Below, one piece after another: positions 26,488 to 34,339 of a DNA stretch of 34,339 nt (position 1 is the first letter of the stretch; the number at the start of each line of letters is the position of its first letter). Under the pieces are notes generated by a model, which worked only from the letters and a program-made list of their open reading frames with translations, was not told where the DNA came from and ran no database searches. The DNA is from Spirochaetaceae bacterium. Its GTDB lineage: Bacteria; Spirochaetota; Spirochaetia; CADAEX01. The DNA lies in NCBI GenBank assembly GCA_009783755.1, contig WRCW01000004.1, positions 1-34,339 on the forward strand. The letters are read 5' to 3'. Both the position numbers and the translations under genes were made by a program.

Positions 26488-26786
26488 TTATTTATTAAAA
26501 ATCAAAAAATACAAGAGATAAAAAGTATCCTTACCAATTAACACTAAGAAGGGTAAAATTTAAAATGACCATTTCTAGTTTTTAATTATAGGTAAAACAT
26601 ATCTAATTTTATAGATATACTGCTTATGCGTAATAAGTCTATTATAATCGAGCAACAATTTTCTCAAGTTTTAGACCTCTTTCAATAGCTCTTTTCAAGA
26701 TGGTATCTGTAAAGATAATTCATTACAACCATATCAAATTGAGTTGTTGTTGTAGTTTCTTTTAAAACCTTTTTCAAGAAGACTAT
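26488..26786. other. Region between the operon promoter and the right repeat, with a degenerate coding remnant
   Basis: No intact gene is seen. On the minus strand about 26642-26790 reads like decayed protein in shifting frames: NSLLEKGF, then ETTTTTQFDMVVMNYL, then TDTILKRAIERGLKLEKIVA to a stop. I do not recognise it. It may be an eroded gene of the island. The rest is AT-rich and unremarkable. Confidence 0.35.
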
Positions 26787-26845
26787 TAAGAAGAATGTTC
26801 AATATTGTCAGGGAGTATCTTGGTAAATAATCTGAAAAGCTGATG
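26787..26845 (+). repeat. Right copy of the 59-bp direct repeat (asd 3'-end remnant)
   Basis: Matches 19615-19673 with three substitutions. Read in the asd frame it encodes [13 protein letters not shown] and a stop, so it is a true C-terminal remnant of asd with one silent change and one His-to-Tyr change; the third difference lies after the stop. No upstream asd sequence is attached. Confidence 0.85.
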
Positions 26846-26860
26846 TATAATTTTTTCCAT

Positions 26861-26894
26861 ACCTGTTAAGTTTCTGCCAGGAAATAGAACAGGT
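26861..26894. repeat. Hairpin after the right repeat
   Basis: ACCTGTT (26861-26867) pairs with AACAGGT (26888-26894), and an inner TTTC/GAAA stem strengthens it. No T-run follows on either strand, so it is not a standard terminator. It lies just past the stop of the minus-strand carboxypeptidase gene and may protect or end that transcript. Confidence 0.4.
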
Positions 26895-26899
26895 GTGGA

Positions 26900-27727
26900 C
26901 TAGTTTTTGATCTGTAGTCTATCCAAAAAAAAACTTTCGTATTCTGCAAGATAGTTTAAAAAAAGGTATTGAAGCCCATTAAAAAATACTTTTTCAACCA
27001 GAGCCCCTTCTTTTGTTATATATCTGTAATGCCATGGCTCATAATTGTACCCGGTTTCTTCTTCATAATTTAAAGGATATGATAAGGAAAAGCCATATTT
27101 CCATCCATTTTCTTTGATCCATTTCCCTTCAGGAGTATCCTGAAATGCAAGTGTTATTGATCCAAAATCCACTACTGTTCCAAGCTGGTGTTGTGATGCT
27201 CCAGGCAAAGCAGAATATTTATCTGCTTTTTCTTTTCCATGGATACTTATGTAGTAATTATAAAGATTTTTCTGATATTCATAAGATCTGAAAGCAGATG
27301 ATACTAAGAGCTCTATTATGTTTGCAGTAGCATCAGCGTTCATCTCTTTAAGCGCTGTAATTGCATTTGCCCGTAATTGCATCCCTTTTTTATTAACAGA
27401 AAAACCTTCTTTATCTAGTTCTTTTAGATCAGATGGAGTGAATTTATCTGATAAGTTTCTTGTTTTATCTACAGGGAAAAAAATAAAATTATTATCCTGA
27501 TCAGAAATAATAATAAGCCTTTCAATATAGGAAAGAAAAACAGCTCTATCTTTAAGAATATTTTCTTTAATATCAGGAGGAAGGTTCCTAAGAGTTTCTG
27601 TAAATTCTTTTTGAGTGATTTTTATATTTCCTTCAACATATTTATCATCGCTGTTTGCTTTAACGCATGAAATCATAAAAAGAGATAAAGACGCAATAAT
27701 AACAAAATGATAAATAAATGATTTCAA
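26900..27727 (-). CDS. D-alanyl-D-alanine carboxypeptidase lipoprotein, VanY/M15 family
   Basis: A zinc peptidase that trims peptidoglycan stem peptides in the periplasm. The lipobox FMISC with cysteine at residue 21 marks it as a lipoprotein. Zinc and active-site residues are all present: H180 and D187 in SQHQLGTVVDF, and E230 and H233 in EPWHYRYIT, with SSAFRSYEYQ upstream, as in M15B enzymes. Length is 275 residues. Its start overlaps the lon stop by four bases (ATGA), so it is probably translated from the lon message, an unusual pairing of a cytoplasmic protease with a cell-wall enzyme. Confidence 0.9.
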   Translation of the reverse strand: MKSFIYHFVIIASLSLFMISCVKANSDDKYVEGNIKITQKEFTETLRNLPPDIKENILKDRAVFLSYIERLIIISDQDNNFIFFPVDKTRNLSDKFTPSDLKELDKEGFSVNKKGMQLRANAITALKEMNADATANIIELLVSSAFRSYEYQKNLYNYYISIHGKEKADKYSALPGASQHQLGTVVDFGSITLAFQDTPEGKWIKENGWKYGFSLSYPLNYEEETGYNYEPWHYRYITKEGALVEKVFFNGLQYLFLNYLAEYESFFLDRLQIKN

Positions 27728-30063
27728 AATATTAACTCAATTACACTATCAAAAGTATCTACAAGATAAAACTTGATCCCTTTCTTTACATGTGCAGGAA
27801 TTTCTACAAGATCTTTTTCATTCTGTTTTGGAATTATTATATTTTTTATATTGTTTCGTCTTGCTGCAATTGTTTTTTCTTTTAGTCCGCCTATTGGAAG
27901 CACACTACCTGTAAGTGAAAGTTCTCCTGTCATTGCAAAATTCTTTTTGATCATTTTCTTTCTTATAAGAGAGAGCAAAGCTGTTGCCATTGTAATTCCT
28001 GCAGAAGGACCATCTTTTGGAGTAGCTCCTTCAGGGATATGGATATGAAAAATATTTTTTTCAAAAAAATCTTTTTGAATTTTAAATTTGGGAGCAATTG
28101 TTCTTACATAAGTATAAGCAATTGTTGCAGATTCTTTCATTACATCTCCCATCTGGCCTGTCATTTTAAATCCACCTTTCCCTGAGCTATACACAGATTC
28201 TATCATCAATGTATCGCCTCCAAAATTTGTCCAGGCAAGTCCTATAACCATACCGGGTTTCGTAATCTTTTTTATTTCTTCTGGACGGAATTGCGGAGGT
28301 CCAAGATATGTTTCAATCTCTTTTGCTGAAATAGTAACAGGAGGTTTCTTTCCATCAAGTACAATCTGCTTTGCAATTTTACGATCTATGCGATCAAGAG
28401 CTTTTTCATAATTTCTGACTCCTGCTTCCCTTGCATACTGATCTGCAATTTTCGTAAGAGCATCAGAAGTATAGATAACATCTTTCTTTGTAAGTCCAGC
28501 TGCAGCAAGAGTTTTTGGGATAAGATATTTTTTTGCAATTGCAATTTTTTCTTCTTTTATATAACCGGAGAGCCTTATTATTTCCATCCTGTCCCGTAGT
28601 GGACCTGGAATCGTATCGAGTATATTTGCTGTTGTAATAAAAAGAACATGGGAAATATCAAAAGGAAGATCAAGATAATGGTCTCTGAATGCATAATTCT
28701 GTTCAGGATCAAGGACTTCAAGAAGTGCAGATGAAGGATCTCCCTGGAATGAAACACCAAGCTTATCAATTTCATCGATCATGAATACAGGGTTTTTGCT
28801 TTTTACGATTTTAAGCCCCTGTATAACTTTGCCTGGCATTGCACCTATATATGTTCTTCTATGCCCTTTGATTTCTGCCTCATCCCTCATTCCGCCTACA
28901 GAAAATCTAAAAAATTCTTTGCCCATTGCTTTTGCAATAGATCTTCCGATCGAAGTTTTTCCAACTCCCGGGGGACCTACAAGACAAATAATAGAACCTT
29001 TTGTATCTTTTTTAAGTTTTCTTACAGAAAGATATTCAATAATTCTTTCTTTTACATCTTCAAGACCATAATGATCTTTATCAAGAATTACTTTTGCTTT
29101 TTGCAGATTAAGATCTTCTGGTTTGGGATCATTCCATGGAAGTGAAATTATTGTATCAATATAGTTGCGTGTAACTCCAAATTCTGCTGATATTGGTTCC
29201 ATAAGGGAGAATTTTTGCAATTCCTGTTCAACTTGTTCTTTTGCTTCTCCATGTAAATTAAGTTTTTCAATTGCTTCCTTAAATCTTAAATATTCACTGC
29301 TTTTTGAATCTATGGGCATTCCAAGTTCTTTTTTTATTGCTTTTAGTTCTTCTTTAAGGAAATACTCTCTCTGGCTTTTTTCTATTTTTTCATTTAATTG
29401 TTTTTGTATTTTTTTCTGTATTCTAAGGAGCTCTTGTTCTTTTTTGATAAAAATAAAAACCTGTTCTATTCTTTTTTTTACATTAAGAGTTTCAAGTATT
29501 TTCTGCTGTTCTCCTCTTTCTATATTGATTATCGATGCTACGAAGTCTGCGATTTTTCCGGGATTATCTATGTTGACCATATTGAGCCGCATCTCCTCGG
29601 AAAAGAGAGGATTATTTTCAGACAATATTTTCATTTCTGAAATAATAGAACGGGTAAGAGCTTTTACCTCATTACCTTTTTCAGCTTCATCATCAAGGAA
29701 TTCAATATCAGCAGAAAGAGGTATTTGTTCTGAAATATAGTGCTTTACTCTGAACCTTTTTAATGTGGAGATAAAAATATTCATTCCTCCATCAGGGAGG
29801 TTTATTTTCTTTATTATTTTAGCTGCAGTACCTATAGAATATAGATCATTTGATGTAACTTCTGTTGGAGGATCTTCATCCTTAAGCATTATAAGGCCAA
29901 GCATATTGTCTTTTTGCATGGATTGTTCAACAACTTCTATATCTTCTCTTGTAATTATCATAAGAGGGGTAAAAATACCAGGAAAAATCGGTTTCCCTGA
30001 AAGAGGAATTATAAACAATTTATTTGGTATATGCTGTCCTGCGGGAACTATTTCCTTTTGCAC
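27724..30063 (-). CDS. lon: ATP-dependent protease Lon
   Basis: Cytoplasmic AAA+ serine protease that degrades damaged and regulatory proteins. The N-terminal substrate domain begins LFIIPLSGKPIFPG, a coiled-coil linker follows (about 205-265), then the Walker A GPPGVGKT (G363-T370) and Walker B FMIDEIDKLG, and the protease domain with catalytic S687 (PKDGPSAGIT) and a lysine in IGGLKEKTIAARR. Length is 779 residues, normal. The start is GTG behind AGGAG. It is divergent from recO. No CIRCE or other heat-shock operator is apparent upstream. Confidence 0.95.
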   Translation of the reverse strand: MQKEIVPAGQHIPNKLFIIPLSGKPIFPGIFTPLMIITREDIEVVEQSMQKDNMLGLIMLKDEDPPTEVTSNDLYSIGTAAKIIKKINLPDGGMNIFISTLKRFRVKHYISEQIPLSADIEFLDDEAEKGNEVKALTRSIISEMKILSENNPLFSEEMRLNMVNIDNPGKIADFVASIINIERGEQQKILETLNVKKRIEQVFIFIKKEQELLRIQKKIQKQLNEKIEKSQREYFLKEELKAIKKELGMPIDSKSSEYLRFKEAIEKLNLHGEAKEQVEQELQKFSLMEPISAEFGVTRNYIDTIISLPWNDPKPEDLNLQKAKVILDKDHYGLEDVKERIIEYLSVRKLKKDTKGSIICLVGPPGVGKTSIGRSIAKAMGKEFFRFSVGGMRDEAEIKGHRRTYIGAMPGKVIQGLKIVKSKNPVFMIDEIDKLGVSFQGDPSSALLEVLDPEQNYAFRDHYLDLPFDISHVLFITTANILDTIPGPLRDRMEIIRLSGYIKEEKIAIAKKYLIPKTLAAAGLTKKDVIYTSDALTKIADQYAREAGVRNYEKALDRIDRKIAKQIVLDGKKPPVTISAKEIETYLGPPQFRPEEIKKITKPGMVIGLAWTNFGGDTLMIESVYSSGKGGFKMTGQMGDVMKESATIAYTYVRTIAPKFKIQKDFFEKNIFHIHIPEGATPKDGPSAGITMATALLSLIRKKMIKKNFAMTGELSLTGSVLPIGGLKEKTIAARRNNIKNIIIPKQNEKDLVEIPAHVKKGIKFYLVDTFDSVIELIF

Positions 30064-30081
30064 CTTTTATCTCCTGAAAAG

Positions 30082-30132
30082 ATTATCTTAAAATGATATT
30101 AATTCTTATTATAACATTAATATTATCTTAAA
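30082..30132. repeat. Spaced direct repeats in the lon-recO divergent region
   Basis: The 11-base ATTATCTTAAA occurs at 30082-30092 and 30122-30132, starts 40 bases apart (about four helix turns). A TATAAT on the minus strand (30113-30108) between them could be the lon -10 box, with a poor -35. Such spacing could serve a regulator, but in sequence this AT-rich chance is not negligible. Confidence 0.3.
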
Positions 30133-30175
30133 GCTAATTATTATATATACTTAGGTCAAGGAAAAAAATCTATTT

Positions 30176-30952
30176 ATGGAAAAAGTCCGTCAAATAAAAA
30201 GAAATCTTAAACTGGAAGGAATTATAATCCGTAATTACAGAATACAGGATTACCATAAAGGTTTGGTTATTTTTTCTCCTGATATTGGTATTTTTCATGC
30301 AATCGCATATGGAGGATACAAAGGAAAGAGTAAGATTGGTCCTTCTGTTCAGCCTCTGTGTAAAGGTAAATTTGATATTTATCAGGATCCTGTTAAAAAA
30401 AGCAATAAAATATTGGAATATGAACCTTATGTTATTTATGAGAATATAAAAAATGATTTAAAAAAATATTTTACTGCATTAACATGGCTTGAAATAATTG
30501 TAAAGTCTCACGGAGGAGGGGAAAGCACAACAGATTTTTATTATTTGCTTTCTGAATCTCTTGGTACTCTTGAACAAATACCTGAAATATTGATGGATCG
30601 CCTTATTGTACAATTTCTTTTGCGAACAGCTATTCTCCTTGGAGGGAACATGAATCCATCTGAGTGCGGTTTATGTGGAAGCAAAATTAGTATTGAGGAA
30701 CCATTATATTACAGTAAATCAGATAGTTGTTTTACCTGTAGCAGATGTTTTAGCCACAACTCTGAGCAGATTGCTGCTGGTTTAAAAAAATATATCGAAT
30801 ATTCACTTCAAAACAGCCTTGAAATATCATTAAAAGTAGTAATTGAAAATAATTTATTGAAGTATTTTAAATCTTTATTATATAGTATCATACAGGAGTA
30901 TCTTGAAGAAAATCTCTTAACACTTAAGGCAGGTAAAGATTATCTTGTATGA
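30176..30952 (+). CDS. recO: DNA repair protein RecO
   Basis: A mediator that loads RecA onto SSB-coated DNA in the RecFOR pathway and anneals strands. The N-terminal OB-fold shows LEGIIIRNYRIQDYHKGLVI and GIFHAIAYGGYKGKSK, typical of RecO. The C-terminal zinc site is ECGLCG (C164, C167) with SCFTCSRC (C185, C188, C191). Length is 258 residues. It is followed after 39 bases by recJ, forming a small recombination operon that continues into the M23 peptidase and rpsU. Confidence 0.88.
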   Translation: MEKVRQIKRNLKLEGIIIRNYRIQDYHKGLVIFSPDIGIFHAIAYGGYKGKSKIGPSVQPLCKGKFDIYQDPVKKSNKILEYEPYVIYENIKNDLKKYFTALTWLEIIVKSHGGGESTTDFYYLLSESLGTLEQIPEILMDRLIVQFLLRTAILLGGNMNPSECGLCGSKISIEEPLYYSKSDSCFTCSRCFSHNSEQIAAGLKKYIEYSLQNSLEISLKVVIENNLLKYFKSLLYSIIQEYLEENLLTLKAGKDYLV

Positions 30953-30991
30953 TTTTCTTTATGATTCACTGATTTTGGATAAAAATATTTA

Positions 30992-33115
30992 ATGAAATAT
31001 AATAAAAAACAGATCGACACAGATTTAGTAAAGGAAATATCAGCAAGGTATAAAACTTCTCTTTTGCTTGCTTCAATACTGGTCAGAAGAAATATAACAA
31101 ATCCCGAAGATATCATGTTTATTCTTGAAAATGATATGAAATATATGCACAATCCATTTCTTTTTTATGAAATGGAAGATGTTGTAGACAGGATACGCTC
31201 TGCAGCAGATGAAGGTGAAAAGGTAATAGTATTTGGCGACAGAGACACAGATGGGATAACATCAACAGTTCTGCTTGTAAATAGACTAAAAGAAATGGGC
31301 ATTGATGCAAGCTGGTCGCTCCCATCAGGTGATGATCCTTATGGATTTACAGATAAAAAAGTTGAAGATTTCGCAAAGCAGAGTGGTTCTCTTATTATTA
31401 CTGTTGATTGCGGTATCTCAAATATAAAGGAAATAGCTTATGCTTCGACTCTTGGCATAGACACAATAATAATCGATCACCATATGCCTGGAGAAAATAT
31501 TCCCGATGCTTTTGCAATAATAAATCCAAAAATGGAAGATTGCGGATACCCTTTTCGTGATCTTGCTGCTTGTGGTGTTGTTTCAAAAGTTATCTGGGCA
31601 CTGGCATTTTCAGAAACAGAATTATATAAAAAAGAGATTTGTCTTTTGAATATAGTGCCTGGAAATGGCAATACATATATAGCGGAAGCGCAAAAATTAT
31701 TTAATCTTGTAAAAACAGAAGATCCTGTAAGAGAAACATTTGTAACAGGAATTATTAGTGATCCCAATAAAACTTCCATTATAAAATATATATCAAATTC
31801 TATTATCATAGTTTATTCAGCCAAGCAGCAGAAACATTTTTTTTCACAAATATTTGGAAATAATATAGATCTGGGCGTTGTTGATATTGCCTCAGAAAGC
31901 GATCAACTTTTTAAAAAACTAAAAGGGTTAAGCCTTTTAAAAATGAGAGAAATCAGCAAGGATGCAAAATATTTTGATAAATCCATAACTGAATTTGATG
32001 TGCTTTGTAATCTTTTTAGAGCAGTTATCATAAAGAAAAATAATTTGCTCAATGAAAAATTTGAAAACATGGCAGATTTTGTTACGATCAGTTCAATAGC
32101 TGATATGATGCCTTTAGTAAATGAGAACAGGATAATAGTCAGACATGGGATAGATACTATCCAAAAAACTTCAAATAAAGGGCTGCACGAACTTCTTTAC
32201 AGGCAAAAACTTCTTGATAAACCAATTTCAACTTCAGATATAGCATGGAATATAACCCCTTTGATAAATGCAACAGGGAGGCTCGGAGTCCCTGAAAAAG
32301 CTGCCCAGCTTTTCTTTTCTGATGATATCGATGAGATAAGAGTTCTTGCTGATGAAGTAATAACATTAAACAAAGAAAGAAAAAAACTGGGAAATAACCT
32401 GTGGGATAGTCTTTTTGATTCTGCAAAAAAAAGTTTTGAAGAGTTAAATAATTCTTTAGTGTTTACAGGAGGCAAAGAGGTAAACAGAGGAATTACAGGA
32501 ATACTTTCAGCAAGGTTTGCTTCCTATTTTAATGTCCCTGCTGTGGTTTATACAATTCTTGAAGAGAGGATCGTTGGCTCTATAAGAAGTATTGGAAATT
32601 ATCCAATAATGGAAATGATGAATAAAAGCAGCGAGCTTTTTATAGATTTTGGAGGACATGATTATGCAGGTGGTTTTTCTCTTGAAATAAGTAACCTGGA
32701 TAAGATGAAAAACCAGTTTTCAGAATATGTTAAAAATAATTCTGTAGTAACAGAAGAAAAAGGTATTGAAATAGATGCAGAACTTCCTGAAGGATATTTA
32801 AATCAGGATGTTATTGATGCAGCAGAAACACTTAAGCCTTTTGGAGAAGGGAATCCTGATCTTGTTTTTCTTGCAAGATCATTAAAAATAAAAACTCTTG
32901 AAATTATAGGCAATAAGCAACCTGGACATATTAAACTTGTTCTTGAATCTAAAGGGGTTCCCTGGCCAGCAGTTTTTTGGAATGCAGCTGACAGGGTAGG
33001 AAAAGATATTTCGCTTGAAAATAAAGTAGATGTGCTTTTTAAAATAAAAAATAATTTTGTTGCAAATAGTAGTATTCCGCAGCTAGATATAATCAATATG
33101 GAACGGGTAGTTTGA
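30992..33115 (+). CDS. recJ: Single-stranded-DNA-specific exonuclease RecJ
   Basis: A 5'-3' single-strand DNA exonuclease of the DHH superfamily used in recombination and mismatch repair. Motif I is FGDRDTDGITS (D83, D85, D87), where many RecJ proteins have DYDADG. The DHH motif is IDHHMPGE (D162-H164), and DHHA1 features such as DFGGHDYAGGFSLE follow, with the OB region near the C-terminus (LKPFGEGNPDLVF). Length is 707 residues, longer than the usual 560-580; the stretch at about 215-335 lacks obvious motifs and may be an insertion. No clear ribosome site precedes the ATG. The stop overlaps the next start. Confidence 0.9.
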   Translation: MKYNKKQIDTDLVKEISARYKTSLLLASILVRRNITNPEDIMFILENDMKYMHNPFLFYEMEDVVDRIRSAADEGEKVIVFGDRDTDGITSTVLLVNRLKEMGIDASWSLPSGDDPYGFTDKKVEDFAKQSGSLIITVDCGISNIKEIAYASTLGIDTIIIDHHMPGENIPDAFAIINPKMEDCGYPFRDLAACGVVSKVIWALAFSETELYKKEICLLNIVPGNGNTYIAEAQKLFNLVKTEDPVRETFVTGIISDPNKTSIIKYISNSIIIVYSAKQQKHFFSQIFGNNIDLGVVDIASESDQLFKKLKGLSLLKMREISKDAKYFDKSITEFDVLCNLFRAVIIKKNNLLNEKFENMADFVTISSIADMMPLVNENRIIVRHGIDTIQKTSNKGLHELLYRQKLLDKPISTSDIAWNITPLINATGRLGVPEKAAQLFFSDDIDEIRVLADEVITLNKERKKLGNNLWDSLFDSAKKSFEELNNSLVFTGGKEVNRGITGILSARFASYFNVPAVVYTILEERIVGSIRSIGNYPIMEMMNKSSELFIDFGGHDYAGGFSLEISNLDKMKNQFSEYVKNNSVVTEEKGIEIDAELPEGYLNQDVIDAAETLKPFGEGNPDLVFLARSLKIKTLEIIGNKQPGHIKLVLESKGVPWPAVFWNAADRVGKDISLENKVDVLFKIKNNFVANSSIPQLDIINMERVV

Positions 33116-34137
33116 AAACCTCCTTACGTATTATTAAAAAAATATATTCATATAAATTGTTATTTTGTAGTGTAACTCTATTCTTTATACTCTCAATATC
33201 AATCAATGCTGAGATCATAATAGAGTGCGAAACAAAGACTTTTCCAGGGGGATTAATAAGGGTCTTTGCAGTGGCAAATGAGAAAATTGAAAATTTGTAT
33301 GTTTTGCTTAATACAGAAAAAGGAGAAAAAATCGCAAGATTTGAAGGGTTTAAATATAATCCGGAACAAATAATCGGATATACAAATAGATCAAATATCG
33401 AGTGTATGGTTGCCATTATTAGCACCGGATCTACAATAAAATATGGTAAATATATAGCTGCTGTTTATATAAATAATGAAGATTCTTCCATAAAAGAATT
33501 TCCTCTAGTTATTGAACAAAAAGAATTTATGAGAGAAACAATAACTCTTAATGAAAATCTTTCTGATTTAAGAAGTGATAATTCTGAAAGAAGAGAAAGA
33601 GAATCAAAAGAACTTAGCAAGCTTTTATCAATTTTCAATAAGGAAAATGTTTTTACAGAAACATCAGTTATAAAACCTGTTATTGCAGAACCATGCTATA
33701 TTACCTCAAGGTACGGAGATATAAGGAAATTTGTTTATAAAGATGGCGGAACAGAAGGTTCTATTCATAATGGGATAGATTATGCAGCAGCTGCAGGTTC
33801 ATTCATTTTTTCTGCTGCTGCTGGAAAAGTTGTTTTAGCTGGAGATCGCCTTATTACAGGCAACAGTGTAGTAATTGAGCATTTACCTGGTTTATACTCG
33901 CTATATTATCATCTTGATAAATTATATGTAACTGAGGGGATGTTTGTATCAAAAGGGGCAACAATAGGCAGTTTAGGGAGTACAGGGCTTGCAACAGGCC
34001 CCCATCTTCATTGGGAGATAAGAAATCAGAGAATAACTATTGACCCTGATTTTCTTATAGCAAATCCAATGATTGACAAAGATAAAATAATAAGTATCAT
34101 AAAAAATAGTTTTACGGATATAGCCGAAGGGAGGTGA
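33112..34137 (+). CDS. M23-family (LytM-type) peptidoglycan peptidase
   Basis: A 341-residue exported metallopeptidase. The N-terminal signal/anchor is the hydrophobic [20 protein letters not shown]. The C-terminal LytM domain has the zinc ligands H219 and D223 in [11 protein letters not shown], and the catalytic pair in YYHLDKL and GPHLHWE (H298, H300). Domain completeness suggests an active endopeptidase. A linker of about 150 residues precedes it. The TTG start overlaps the recJ stop (TTGA), and its own stop is within the rpsU ribosome site, so translation of the row is tightly coupled. Confidence 0.88.
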   Translation: MKTSLRIIKKIYSYKLLFCSVTLFFILSISINAEIIIECETKTFPGGLIRVFAVANEKIENLYVLLNTEKGEKIARFEGFKYNPEQIIGYTNRSNIECMVAIISTGSTIKYGKYIAAVYINNEDSSIKEFPLVIEQKEFMRETITLNENLSDLRSDNSERRERESKELSKLLSIFNKENVFTETSVIKPVIAEPCYITSRYGDIRKFVYKDGGTEGSIHNGIDYAAAAGSFIFSAAAGKVVLAGDRLITGNSVVIEHLPGLYSLYYHLDKLYVTEGMFVSKGATIGSLGSTGLATGPHLHWEIRNQRITIDPDFLIANPMIDKDKIISIIKNSFTDIAEGR

Positions 34138-34142
34138 TTTTT

Positions 34143-34339
34143 ATCGCTTTTGTAAAAGTAGATGAGACTGAACCATTGGAAAAAGCTCTTAAAAGGTTTA
34201 AAAGAATGGTTGAAAAGGAAGGAATAATAAGAGAATGGAAAAAAAGAGAGTATTATGAAAAACCTTCGACTATAAATAATAGAAAAAAGAAAACTATCAT
34301 AAGAAAACAGCAGAAAAAACTAAGAAAAATACAAAATAC
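34143..34339 (+). CDS. rpsU: 30S ribosomal protein S21, probable ATC start, 3' end cut by the window
   Basis: Small basic ribosomal protein of the 30S subunit, needed for efficient initiation. The frame reads [20 protein letters not shown], then [20 protein letters not shown], then a lysine/arginine-rich tail open at the window edge. Aligned with E. coli S21 (MPVIKVRENEPF), the initiator falls on ATC at 34143. A near-perfect site, GGAGGTGAT (GGAGG at 34130-34134), lies eight bases before it. The alternative is a GTG at 34134 overlapping the M23 stop (GTGA), which would add three residues but buries the ribosome site. About 65 codons are present. Confidence 0.85.
   Translation, partial: MAFVKVDETEPLEKALKRFKRMVEKEGIIREWKKREYYEKPSTINNRKKKTIIRKQQKKLRKIQN

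Larger units (their letters stand above)
19615..26845. mobile_element. Candidate genomic island bounded by asd 3'-end repeats
   Basis: The segment between two 59-bp direct copies of the asd end holds only restriction-modification genes and decayed fragments, while housekeeping genes lie on both sides. This resembles an element that entered at a gene 3' end, leaving attachment-like copies. No integrase, transposase or tRNA was found inside, so the element would be immobile now. Duplication by homologous recombination is an alternative. Confidence 0.55.

Noticed and set aside
28781-29740. Several long plus-strand open frames opposite lon
   Set aside because: They are antisense shadows of lon, without ribosome sites or recognisable motifs.
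1-34339. CRISPR arrays, tRNA, rRNA or insertion sequences
   Set aside because: No regularly spaced repeats, cloverleaf patterns, rRNA stretches or transposase motifs were seen on reading either strand.

Overview
The window is AT-rich and most likely from an anaerobic spirochete of the Treponema/Spirochaeta lineage. The support is a UPF0164-type outer-membrane protein, a PilZ protein with a DUF1577-like layout, very large TPR and SpoIIE-phosphatase envelope proteins, the [FeFe]-hydrogenase maturases HydE and HydF, and frequent GTG/TTG starts. This is inferred from protein content; no rRNA is present to settle it.

Left part (1-16.5 kb). The window opens in the last codons of a TenA-like thiaminase, followed by a frame-damaged membrane-protein gene and then hydE-hydF. 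A leftward outer-membrane protein gene faces a rightward envelope/signalling cluster: a 1006-residue periplasmic TPR-like protein, a 1533-residue receptor joining an extracytoplasmic propeller to a cytoplasmic PP2C/SpoIIE phosphatase, a small membrane zinc-ribbon protein, a lipoprotein and a PilZ protein. A leftward three-gene operon follows (EcfT-like, Gx transporter, NusG domain II). It resembles modules linked to flavin or quinone supply.

Middle (16.6-26.9 kb). gpmI and asd are ordinary metabolic genes. Directly after asd lies a 7.2-kb island bounded by two 59-bp direct copies (56/59 identical) of the asd 3' end. It carries a leftward three-gene operon: a single-chain type IIG restriction-modification enzyme, a GHKL ATPase reminiscent of MORC/MutL proteins, and a second DNA methyltransferase. 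A decayed DUF1016/YhcG-like nuclease fragment lies beside it. No integrase was found. This is the best candidate for an unusual defence system.

Right part (26.9-34.3 kb). Housekeeping genes resume: a VanY-type lipoprotein carboxypeptidase overlapping lon on the minus strand, then recO, recJ, an M23 peptidase and rpsU (cut by the window edge) on the plus strand.

Two patterns run across the window. Two genes appear to begin at ATT or ATC: the TPR gene and rpsU. Several reading frames also break at short A-runs, which may be real decay, frameshifting or sequence error.
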